A stretch of 11,675 nucleotides of DNA from JBBSEZ01 sp038239195. Its GTDB lineage: Bacteria > Planctomycetota > Planctomycetia > Gemmatales > Gemmataceae. The position numbers were made by a program, and so were the translations under genes. Below, one piece after another: positions 1 through 7,100 of the stretch (position 1 is its first letter; each line of letters begins with the position of its first letter). Under the pieces are notes generated by a model that saw nothing but the letters and a program-made list of their open reading frames with translations, was not told the origin of the DNA and made no database searches. The stretch lies in the NCBI GenBank assembly GCA_038239195.1, contig JBBSEZ010000322.1:1-11675 (forward strand). Reading direction: 5' to 3'.

Positions 1-453
1 ACCGTCACCACGCGCTTCGTCTACGACGATGACGGCGGGCTGATCGCGGAGCTGAACGGCACGAACGCGCTCCAGACGTACTACGTGTACGCGGCGGGCG
101 ACGTGGGGCTGCTGGCGCGCGAGGACGCGGGCGTGGTGTCGTGGGCGATGACGGACCACCTGGGGTCGGTGCGGGACGTGGTGCAGGCGGGGACGTGGGT
201 GCTCGACCACGTCGATTACAGCGGGTATGGCGTCATCGCGGCGGAGAGCAACAGCGCCTACGGCGGCTCCATTCTCTACGCGGGGATGCGCTTCGACCGG
301 GACACGGGGCTGTCCCACACGCCGAACCGGGAGTACGCGGCGGCGACCGGGCAGTGGTTGCAGGAAGACCCTATCATGTTCGGGGGCGGGGACGGCAACA
401 CTCGGAGGTACGCGGGGAACGACGCGACCAATGCCACCGATCCAACAGGACTG
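1..453 (+). repeat. Paralogous Rhs-core repeat, copy 1
   Basis: This stretch matches 10906-11358 codon for codon with no insertion or deletion. I count about 27 amino-acid differences in 151 positions. Some blocks are nearly identical in DNA as well, for example the run encoding DVVQAGTWVLDHVDYSG. Similarity stops abruptly after the DPxGL motif. The first copy may extend further left, outside the window. Confidence 0.9.
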
Positions 454-1332
454 CGCAAGATCTTCGGAGTGGAGGTCGTGGCCCCGTGGTCCGATGACGC
501 GGCCTTTGGCAGAGAAGCTTTCAGCGGCTACCGCCAGATGGCGCAGAACAACGCGATCGTGACTGCAAGCACCGTGGTCCAGGTCGCCAGCGGCAACCTT
601 TCCGTTTACGACGCGGGTGTAGGCTACTACGACTTCGCGTCGGGCGGGCTAACGACGGACGTGCTCACCTGGAAGTACCAGGCAGTTGGCCGTTTCTTCG
701 ACACGTTTGACCAGTTCTACTCGGGGTGGGGGAGCCGCCTGTGGCTGGGAGGGCCGCAACAGTACAAGGACATGCGGGAGAACTGGTATGGCGAGACCGC
801 CACACGCAATCACCAGGGGGGTGTGCATTATGCGGGCGAATGGACAGGAATCGGTCATACCATTTTCATGCTCGCGGCGGGGTTGCGCGGCGCCTCGCTG
901 ACAATGCCCTCCGTCGGCGGCGCAGCACCGAGCCTCCAAATGAGTGGAGGGTCGCTAGTGGTAGCGACCTCTGCTTGGCCGAGGCTTGTGCTGACTAAGG
1001 ACGTGGCCGTGGCCGGGCTCGCAGGCGGTAGCTTGATGATGGCCAAGCCCCCTGATGTGCCGCAACCAGAGGGTGGGGGACAAGGTCAGGGAGAGCCTGC
1101 CCCACGGAAGGGCTGGGACCCAACGAAGCCAGTAGGTAAGCAACTGGAAGGGTCCGGCCAGCTCGCCGGTTTACGCAGGAATCCAAATTTGGAGGGCGTT
1201 AAACTGGAAGAGCTACTCAAGAAAACGCCTGCGCAGTTGGAGCAGATGGTGAAAGACGGCCTACTCACCAAGAAGCAGTTGAAAACACTGAAAAAAGCCT
1301 TTGAAGGTCGTGATTTACGGCATGGAAACTAG
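1..1332 (+). CDS. Rhs-family protein, C-terminal part with variable tip (5' truncated by window edge)
   Basis: The frame is open from base 1, so this is the end of a longer gene; an apparent start near 85 is only an internal codon. Codons 1-151 are the end of the Rhs shell: YD-like strands, then the core (LGSVRDVV, YAGMRFDRDTGLSHTPNREY, QWLQEDP, NDATNATDPTGL). They align without gaps to the second Rhs protein of this window. In characterised Rhs proteins the DPxGL motif is the autoproteolytic site that releases the tip inside the shell. Codons 152-443 form a 292-residue tip I do not recognise. It has Gly/Ala-rich hydrophobic stretches (about 856-906 and 1003-1044), a Pro/Gly/Gln linker (about 1045-1110) and a Lys-rich, probably helical end (about 1186-1329) finishing FEGRDLRHGN. 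GC falls towards the end, as expected for an acquired tip. Rhs identity is firm. A toxin role for the tip is inferred from position and architecture only. Confidence 0.9.
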   Translation, partial: TVTTRFVYDDDGGLIAELNGTNALQTYYVYAAGDVGLLAREDAGVVSWAMTDHLGSVRDVVQAGTWVLDHVDYSGYGVIAAESNSAYGGSILYAGMRFDRDTGLSHTPNREYAAATGQWLQEDPIMFGGGDGNTRRYAGNDATNATDPTGLRKIFGVEVVAPWSDDAAFGREAFSGYRQMAQNNAIVTASTVVQVASGNLSVYDAGVGYYDFASGGLTTDVLTWKYQAVGRFFDTFDQFYSGWGSRLWLGGPQQYKDMRENWYGETATRNHQGGVHYAGEWTGIGHTIFMLAAGLRGASLTMPSVGGAAPSLQMSGGSLVVATSAWPRLVLTKDVAVAGLAGGSLMMAKPPDVPQPEGGGQGQGEPAPRKGWDPTKPVGKQLEGSGQLAGLRRNPNLEGVKLEELLKKTPAQLEQMVKDGLLTKKQLKTLKKAFEGRDLRHGN

Positions 1333-1335
1333 TGT

Positions 1336-1360
1336 GGACCACAGCATAGTCCTTTGGTCC
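1336..1360 (+). other. Small stem-loop just after the Rhs stop codon
   Basis: GGACCA (1336-1341) and TGGTCC (1355-1360) are perfect reverse complements separated by 13 nt, starting 4 nt after the TAG stop at 1330-1332. The stem is short and there is no T-run after it, so it is only a weak terminator candidate. Confidence 0.2.
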
Positions 1361-1428
1361 GCAACAAGGAATGTTGATACACGGCACAGGTAGAGGGTTC
1401 TGTGTGTCTTTGTGTGGGCTATCACCTC

Positions 1429-1443
1429 AGTATGTAACATACT
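1429..1443. other. Small palindrome in the Rhs-tip to ORF gap
   Basis: AGTATG, TAA spacer, CATACT form a 6+6 inverted repeat about 95 nt upstream of the proposed start at 1538. It could be an operator half-site pair or chance. The rest of 1333-1537 shows no other gene, and I see no convincing promoter there. The gap is clearly AT-richer than the Rhs shell. Confidence 0.15.
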
Positions 1444-1524
1444 CATTCAGATCTTCAGCATCTCCAGGCTGGGAGCTCCAGTTGGACCAAGAACCTTACA
1501 TGCCATGCCGAGGTAATAGTGATT

Positions 1525-1529
1525 GGAGG
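1525..1529 (+). promoter_or_regulatory. Ribosome binding site deciding the TTG start at 1538
   Basis: GGAGG lies 8 nt before a TTG at 1538. It makes that TTG a better start than the TTG at 1523, which directly follows an in-frame TGA (1520-1522) and has no Shine-Dalgarno sequence of its own. Confidence 0.45.
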
Positions 1530-1537
1530 GGCCGACC

Positions 1538-2017
1538 TTGACTCCCATAGTAGAAGTGACGTTGGAGTACAAGTTCTTTGGACATACAAGCTGGAACCAG
1601 TTGCCAATTTCGGCAATAGACTACTTTGATCCAAACTACACGTCAGACGATGTGGATATTGATATCGATGATGTCGCATTATATGACCATGCAGTTGACT
1701 ACTTAAACACCGACTGTTCCTTAATTGCAAACACGAGGCTGACTCTTCTTAACAATCGGGAGTGCAAGAAAAGAACCATCACTGAAACATTCTGGGATGG
1801 GGGAACTAATCGGATCATAGAGCGAAAGGACGAGCATCATGGAGTGGAGATTTACTGGGAGATGATTATTGATTCGCAGGTGGTAGGACAGCGCTTTGCT
1901 ATTGAAATACTGCGGATAGGAAGGAAAGACGGTGTTGTCGAGCTGTTCTCTCACGTTGTGATAACCACACGGCCGGATGGATCTCAAACCGAAACGAAGA
2001 TTTACCCGAAAGATTAG
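1538..2017 (+). CDS. Small acidic protein of unknown family, candidate immunity protein for the upstream Rhs tip
   Basis: This encodes 159 residues from the TTG at 1538 (164 if read from 1523). I do not recognise the family. The sequence is rich in Asp and Glu, with a run around codons 35-48 (DDVDIDIDDVALYD), aromatic residues in the first third, and alternating polar/hydrophobic strands in the second half (EIYWEMIIDSQ, VELFSHVVITTRPDG). There is no signal peptide and no clear membrane segment, so it is probably a soluble cytoplasmic protein of mainly beta structure. Two sampled 60-nt lines have 42-43% GC, far below the surrounding Rhs genes, which suggests separate acquisition. It follows an Rhs gene with a private tip by about 200 nt on the same strand, the standard place for a cognate immunity gene. 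That context is the only basis for the proposed role. Coding status is likely; the function is a hypothesis. Confidence 0.6.
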   Translation: MTPIVEVTLEYKFFGHTSWNQLPISAIDYFDPNYTSDDVDIDIDDVALYDHAVDYLNTDCSLIANTRLTLLNNRECKKRTITETFWDGGTNRIIERKDEHHGVEIYWEMIIDSQVVGQRFAIEILRIGRKDGVVELFSHVVITTRPDGSQTETKIYPKD

Positions 2018-2266
2018 TCGAAGAAGTCACGGGCTGAAGGGTAGGTGAAAACTGCCGCCCCGGCTCTCCGGTATCATGGGAGAACTGTGGGCGCGCACTC
2101 GGCTTGCCCTCGCGGCTAATGCCTCTCACCAGCCCATCTGTGCTGCTATGGCCGCCCCGGCGCTGGCCGTTGCCGCGTCGAGCGGTTACCGTAAACCATC
2201 ACAACCTTGCGTTCTTTTTCTCGACAAGTTCCCTCGTTCTTTGACAACTCGGATCGCAATTCGTGC

Positions 2267-2345
2267 GGCCGTTCGCGGCCCGGCGGTGCGGGTGGTGCCG
2301 AGCATCCGCTCTCCACCACCTTGCCCGCAGGGGCCGCGAACGGCC
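2267..2345. repeat. Imperfect hairpin of about 79 nt
   Basis: GGCCGTTCGCGGCCC (2267-2281) and GGGCCGCGAACGGCC (2331-2345) are perfect 15-nt reverse complements. Inside them TGCGGG (2287-2292) pairs with CCCGCA (2324-2329), and TGGTG (2293-2297) pairs with CACCA (2314-2318), leaving a 16-nt loop and small bulges. No T-run follows, so it is not a classic intrinsic terminator. It lies 20 nt from the target duplication of the IS. It may be a REP-like intergenic element or mRNA structure. Confidence 0.6.
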
Positions 2346-2365
2346 TGTTGTCCCCACTGGCGCCC

Positions 2366-2375
2366 GGCTGGGGCC
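2366..2375. repeat. Target-site duplication, left copy
   Basis: GGCTGGGGCC directly abuts the left end of the IS and is repeated exactly at 4188-4197. Ten bp is within the usual range for ISAs1-family insertions (about 8-10 bp). Confidence 0.93.
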
Positions 2376-2393
2376 CAGGGCAAGCGCACCACT
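2376..2393. repeat. IS terminal inverted repeat, left (transposase 3' side)
   Basis: CAGGGCAAGCGCACCACT lies immediately inside the target duplication. It shares CAGGGC, CGCA and CACT with the right end at identical spacing. Confidence 0.88.
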
Positions 2394-2396
2394 ATT

Positions 2397-4052
2397 TCAA
2401 GCTAACGGCGAGGTTTCCAACTCCAAACTGGCGTCCAAGTGAGGCAGTCCGAGGAGAATGCGGGCCAAATAATCGTTGTCGCGGGCCGCCTTCTTGCGCT
2501 TGCTGCGGATGCTTCGCTTGCAGGTCTCGTCGTTGCCCAGCAGGCTAACCGCCAAGCGGCGCAACGTGGCGAGGTTCTCCGTCCCGTGGTCCTTCCGCAC
2601 CCGCGAGGCATCTTCGTGGAAGATTACGTCCAGCACCCAATGCAATTGGTTCTCGATCCCCCAGTGGCCCCGAACCCACTTCGCGTAGGACTCCAGGTCG
2701 CTCGCGGCGCTGCCGATGAAATACCGACTGTCTTCCTCCAGAGTGCCGTCCCCCTTCTCGCACTCCCGGTGGACCATGAACAGCCGCTTCACGTCGCGCC
2801 ACTTCTCCCGATCGCGAATGCCATCGACCTCCTCCAGCAGGACGCACGTCCGCTTCTCCTTCCGCCCGTGTTCCCTTTTGCTCACCACCACCAACTCGTT
2901 GACGTCGGGCCGCCCGTCGAGCCGGTCGAAGTGGCGGACGAACGACCCCACCACGTCCTCGTACAGGTGCGGCTGGTTCTCCTTGACCGCCAGCAGGTAA
3001 TCTCCCCCGCCTTCCCGGACCTGCGCCACGATGGCCTCCTGCGTGCCCATCGCGTCGATGCTCACCACCGCCCCCGCCAGCTCTACCAACCTCAGCACCT
3101 CCGGGATCGCCGTGATCTCGTTCGACTTGGCCGCGACCGCCACCTGCGCCAGCGTCAGCCTCTCCTCGGTGGCCCACACGCTCACCAGGTGCAACGCCGT
3201 CTGCCCGGCCGCCTTGTCGAAGGAGCCCCGCGCCGTCTTGCCGTCGATCGCCAGGTGCCGGCGTTGGCCTTCGGGCCCCCCCGCCGACGGCGCAACCGGC
3301 CCCGCCTTCGCCACTTCCGGCGACAGGGACTCGACGGCTACCGCCGGCGGGGCCGCGAGCGGCGGGGGCGCCTCGGCGCCGGGGGGCGTGGCCGGTTGCC
3401 GGGGCCGGGCGCCCGCGGAGATTGGCTGCGGAGCGGCTGGCCCCAGCGGCCGCTCGGCCAGGCGGCCCAGGGCCGGCGCCGTTGGGGCCGGCGCGGGCGC
3501 GAGGTCGCGGGCAAGCGGGCGGGGCGCGGGCACGGGCGGCGGCGACGGTTGGGCCTCGGGGGCCGTTGGCCGGGCCAGCGGGGCCACGGCAGCGGGACCG
3601 GCCACCTCGGTGGCTGGCCGAGGCGTCGTGGCCGCCGGGCCGTCGGGCGGGCAGGGCGGCTGGCGCGAGCGCTGGAGTTCGTCTGCGGCGGCCCGCAGCC
3701 AACGGACGCAGGCGCGTTGGAAGGGGAGAGGGTCAAGGTGGAGGAAGACGCGGCGGAAGGTGTCGTGGGAGGGGACGCCGTTGGGCAACTCGAGGAAGGT
3801 GCGCAGCCAGGCCTCGTTGTCCGTGCCGTAGGCCTCCATCTCGGCGAAGCCATCGCAATCGGCGACGGTGGCGCAGGCGGCGATGACCAGGATGTCGATC
3901 AGGAGGTGGCGGCGGCCGTGCTCGCGGCGGAAGTCCGGGATGGCTTGGAAATGGCAGAGGAGGGACGCATCGGGGGTCGGGTTGGAATCTGCCAGTTCGG
4001 CGCGGAGGTCCGGAGTGAGGGGGAGTTTCATGGTCGCGTCCCAGAATGCCAA
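2397..4052 (-). CDS. ISAs1-family DDE transposase with an unusual Pro/Ala-rich internal linker
   Basis: This 551-residue enzyme should catalyse cut-and-paste movement of the surrounding element. Residues about 30-122 form the N-terminal domain typical of the family (HFQAIPDFR, RRHLLIDILVIAACATVADC, WLRTFLELPNGVPSHDTFRR). The DDE core follows: first Asp in LAIDGKTARGS (D270), second in VVSIDAMGTQ (D333), Glu in HWGIENQLHWVLDV (E467), then the family motif FHEDASRVRKDHGTENLATLRR. All three catalytic residues are present, so it may be active. Between the two parts, residues about 128-262 are almost entirely Pro, Ala, Gly and Arg, a linker of about 135 residues. Ordinary members are about 360-430 residues and lack it. 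The start is the TTG at 4052, which has AAGGAGG 10 nt upstream; an ATG seven codons later (4031) lacks a well-placed site. The stop is inside the left IS end. Confidence 0.93.
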   Translation of the reverse strand: MAFWDATMKLPLTPDLRAELADSNPTPDASLLCHFQAIPDFRREHGRRHLLIDILVIAACATVADCDGFAEMEAYGTDNEAWLRTFLELPNGVPSHDTFRRVFLHLDPLPFQRACVRWLRAAADELQRSRQPPCPPDGPAATTPRPATEVAGPAAVAPLARPTAPEAQPSPPPVPAPRPLARDLAPAPAPTAPALGRLAERPLGPAAPQPISAGARPRQPATPPGAEAPPPLAAPPAVAVESLSPEVAKAGPVAPSAGGPEGQRRHLAIDGKTARGSFDKAAGQTALHLVSVWATEERLTLAQVAVAAKSNEITAIPEVLRLVELAGAVVSIDAMGTQEAIVAQVREGGGDYLLAVKENQPHLYEDVVGSFVRHFDRLDGRPDVNELVVVSKREHGRKEKRTCVLLEEVDGIRDREKWRDVKRLFMVHRECEKGDGTLEEDSRYFIGSAASDLESYAKWVRGHWGIENQLHWVLDVIFHEDASRVRKDHGTENLATLRRLAVSLLGNDETCKRSIRSKRKKAARDNDYLARILLGLPHLDASLELETSPLA

Positions 4053-4062
4053 CGGGTCGTTG

Positions 4063-4069
4063 CCTCCTT
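4063..4069 (-). promoter_or_regulatory. Ribosome binding site of the ISAs1 transposase
   Basis: Read on the minus strand this is AAGGAGG, 10 nt before the TTG at 4052-4050. The spacing favours TTG over the downstream ATG at 4031, which would be 31 nt away. Confidence 0.65.
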
Positions 4070-4152
4070 GGGTTTATGGATCCGTAGGGCGCTTGCCACC
4101 CGACCAAGGCAGATTCCCAATTGCTCCCTATGCGGCGCCAAAGTTCACCAGA

Positions 4153-7100
4153 ATGCCCAATCTGCCTAGAGTGATGCGTAAGCCCTGGGCTGGGGCCGGG
4201 GCTGGCGCAGCGGCGCCGTTGCCGGCGGCCAACAACGCCGGCGCTTCGCTGCTCGGTCTGGGCGGGCAGGCCGCGGCCGCCGGCAACGGCGCGCCGACCA
4301 GCCCGGGCGCGGGAAGCGTTGGCGCCAGCGCGGGGGCAAGCCCCGGCGCGGCGAGCGGGGCCGCGGCATCCAGCGCGGCGAGCGCGGCGAACACCCTGTC
4401 GGCCGGGGGACAGGGCACGGGGACCGCGGCGAAGAGCACCGCGGCGTACCTGGCCGCCTACGCGAAGGTGCCGGCGGGCTACGAACTGAACGTGGGACAG
4501 ACCGACGCCAGCGTGCGCTACCTCGACCGCTCGGCCGGCATGGGCGTCTTCCTCACCGACACGCAGGCCGTCTTCTCCGTGGCACGAGCGGGCGCGGGCC
4601 CCTCCGCGGCGCCCACCAGCGACGTCTTCCGCATGACCTTCGGCACGGCCGGGGCCACCCCGGTGCCCATCGGCACGGGCGAGCTCACGACGCGCAGCAA
4701 CTACTTCGTGGGGAGCGACCCAGGCAAGTGGCACGCGGACGTGCCGCAGTTCGCGGGCGTCGAGTATCGCGGCGTCGCCCCCGGCGTGGACCTCGTCTTC
4801 CACACCGCGGCCGCCGACCAGCGCTCCTTCGAGTACGACTTCCACGTGGCGCCCGGCGCCGACGCCTCGGCCGCCCGGGTGACCTGGCAGGGGCTGCAAA
4901 GCACCGAGGTCGATGCGCAGGGCCGGCTCTTGCTGCACACCGCGGGCGGCACGGTCGTCGAGGACGCGCCGGTCGCCTACCAGATGGTGAACGGGGCCAA
5001 GCAGACGGTGGCGGGGCGGCACGTCCTGCTGGGCAACAACGAGGTCGGCTTCTCCTTCGACACCTACGACCACTCGCGCGAACTGGTGATCGACCCGACC
5101 GTCTCGTTCGCGACCTACCTGGGCGGCAGCGGGGACGACAGGGCGTTCGGCGTGGCCGTGGACGGGGCGGGCAACACCTACGTCACGGGCGTGACCTCCT
5201 CGGCCACGTTTCCGGTGACCAGCGGGACCGTCTCGACCGGCATGGATGCCTTCGTGAGCAAACTGAACGCGGCGGGGACGGCGCTGGTCTACTCGACCTA
5301 CCTGGGCGGCAGCGGGAGCATGCAGCAGCAGGGCAACGGCATCGCGGTGGACGCGGCGGGCTCGGCCTACGTGACGGGCATGACGCAGAGCAACAACTTC
5401 CCCACCACGGCGGGAGCCTACCAGACGGCGCGCTCGGGCTTGTACTCCAGCAACGCCTTCGTGACCAAACTGTCGGCGACGGGCGACGCGCTGGCCTACT
5501 CGACCTACCTGGGCGGGAGTGACACCCGGGGCAACGCCATCGCGGTGGGGACCGATGGCTCGGCCTACCTGACGGGGCAGACGGGCACGACCTTCCCGAC
5601 CACGACGGGCGTCTTCGGCGGGCTGGGCTCGACCGGCTCGGGCGCCTTCGCGACGAGGCTGAACGCGAGCGGCAGCGCCCTGGTGTGGTCCGGCGTGCTG
5701 GCGGGCGGATCGACGGCGGCCGGCTACGGCATCGCCGCGGGGGCCGACGGGTCGGCCTACGTGACGGGCAAGGCCGAAGCGAGCGGTCTCCCTACCACCA
5801 CCGGGGCGTACCAGACGGCGGCGGCGGGCGGAGCGGCGTTCGTGACCAAGGTGAAGGCGGACGGCTCGGCGCTGGTGTACTCGACGTATCTGGGGACGGG
5901 CGGGGACGTGAGCACCGCCATCGCGGTGGGGGGCGACGGCACGGCCTACGTGGCGGGGCAGACGGCCGGCAGCAGTTTCCCCACCACGAGCGGCGCCTTC
6001 CAGACGTCGTCGGGCGGGGGCACGGACGCCTTCGTGACGAGGCTGAACGCGGCGGGCAGCGCTTTGGTGTACAGCACCTACGCGGGGGGCGCGGGCGACG
6101 ACGGGGCCAGCGGGATTGGGGTGGACGTGGCGGGCAACGCCACGGTGGCGGGCTCCACGGCCTCGACGAACTTCCCGACACTGGCGGGGGCGTTCCAGGC
6201 ATCGAACGGCGGGACGTCCGGCAGCGATGCGTTCGTGCTGCGGCTGACGCCAACGGGAGCGGGGAACTACTCGTCGTACCTGGGCGGCTCGGGGGACGAC
6301 GCGGCGACGGGAGTGGCGCTGGACGCGTTGGGCAACGCCTACCTGGCAGGGCTGACCAATTCGACGAACTTCCCGGTGACGGGCGGGGCCTACCAGAGCA
6401 GCAACGCCGGCGGCTACGACGCCTTCGTGGCCAAGGTGCTGCCCACGCCGATCCCGCCGAAGCTCACGGCAGTCAGCCCGGACACGGGGGCCAGCGCGGC
6501 GGACCAGGTCACGAGTTCGCAGAACCTGACGCTGAGCGGGACGGCGGTGCCGACGGCGACGGTGACCTTGTACCGGGAGGGCGTGGGGCTGCTGGGCAGC
6601 GTGGTGGCGAGCGCGGGCGGGACGTTCGCCTACGACTACACGGCCACGACGCTGGCGGAGGGCACCTACGATTTCAACGCGACGGACAGTACTGCGAACG
6701 GCACCAGCAGTCGCTCGGCGGACTTCCTGGTGACGATCGACCGGACGGCGCCGGCGGTGGCGGTGAGCGTGCCGGCGAGCACGACGAGCCGGGGGCCGGT
6801 GGTCCGCGTGACGGCGAGCGACCTCAACGGGCTGCCGAACGGGACGACGGTGACGCTGGACGTGGACCTGAACAACGACGGCAACTTCACCGACGCGGGC
6901 GAGGCCGGCTATGCGAGCGGCACGCTGACGAACGGGGCGGCGGACGTGAAGCTGCCGACGCTGGCGGGGACGGGCACTTATGCGGTGCGGGCCAGCGTGA
7001 CGGACCTGGCGGGCAACGTGGGCACCAGCGCGGCGCAGTCGTTTACGGTGACGACGGTGCCGGGGCCGTGGACGGCGACGGCGCAAGTCTTGACGGCGGA

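Larger units (their letters stand above)
2018..2375. other. Region without a convincing gene, upstream flank of the IS
   Basis: These 358 bp rise from moderate to high GC toward the right. Short open frames exist in all three plus-strand frames, but none has convincing composition or a recognisable motif. The region holds the hairpin at 2267-2345 and ends in the left copy of the IS target duplication. Because the IS split one continuous sequence here, part of this stretch may have been the promoter, leader or first codons of the second Rhs gene. I see no strong sigma-70-like promoter in it. Confidence 0.5.
2076..2375 (+). pseudogene. Possible severed N-terminal remnant of the second Rhs gene
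   Basis: Removing the IS and one 10-bp target copy joins base 2375 to base 4198. Only the frame whose codons end at 2375 (for example GCC at 2373-2375) continues into the Rhs reading frame. That frame is open back to an ATG at 2076, with another ATG at 2148, and would add up to 100 residues. The translation is unremarkable (Arg/Pro/Cys-rich near the end), has no clear signal peptide, and crosses the hairpin at 2267-2345. So the frame fits, but coding is unproven. A different start, or an old frameshift, is equally possible. Confidence 0.25.
2376..4187 (-). mobile_element. Complete ISAs1-family insertion sequence, 1812 bp
   Basis: The element has one transposase gene on the minus strand, terminal inverted repeats beginning CAGGGC, and an exact 10-bp target duplication on both sides. 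The left repeat (2376-2393) is CAGGGCAAGCGCACCACT. The right repeat, read inward from 4187, is CAGGGCTTACGCATCACT. They match at 14 of 18 positions. The transposase stop lies 17 nt inside the left repeat's inner edge or closer to the end, and about 135 nt of leader separates the transposase start from the right end. The element is longer than a typical ISAs1 member (about 1.2-1.4 kb), largely because of a Pro/Ala-rich insertion in the transposase. Intact ends and an exact duplication suggest a fairly recent insertion. It separates the second Rhs gene from its upstream sequence. Confidence 0.93.

Noticed and set aside
1455..1730. Minus-strand open frame of 91 codons
   Set aside because: It overlaps the start of the better-supported plus-strand gene, has no ribosome binding site or motif that I can see, and is in the AT-richer stretch where short frames arise by chance.
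2267..2345. Integron attC site
   Set aside because: The length and imperfect palindrome fit loosely, but the RYYYAAC and GTTRRRY end boxes are absent and there is no cassette arrangement.
2207..2375. Frame with the better-looking composition (ending LLSPLAPGWG) as the Rhs N-terminus
   Set aside because: After removal of the IS and one target copy, this frame does not join the Rhs frame. It would require a frameshift that I cannot demonstrate.
3868..4152. Extending the giant Rhs gene to the GTG at 3868
   Set aside because: This stretch is IS sequence antisense to the transposase. The exact target duplication shows the native gene did not contain it. It could at most be an accidental fusion.
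2439..4169. Plus-strand open frame antisense to the transposase
   Set aside because: It has no recognisable motif and is opposite intact DDE catalytic motifs. It reads through the GC-rich linker only because stop codons are rare there.
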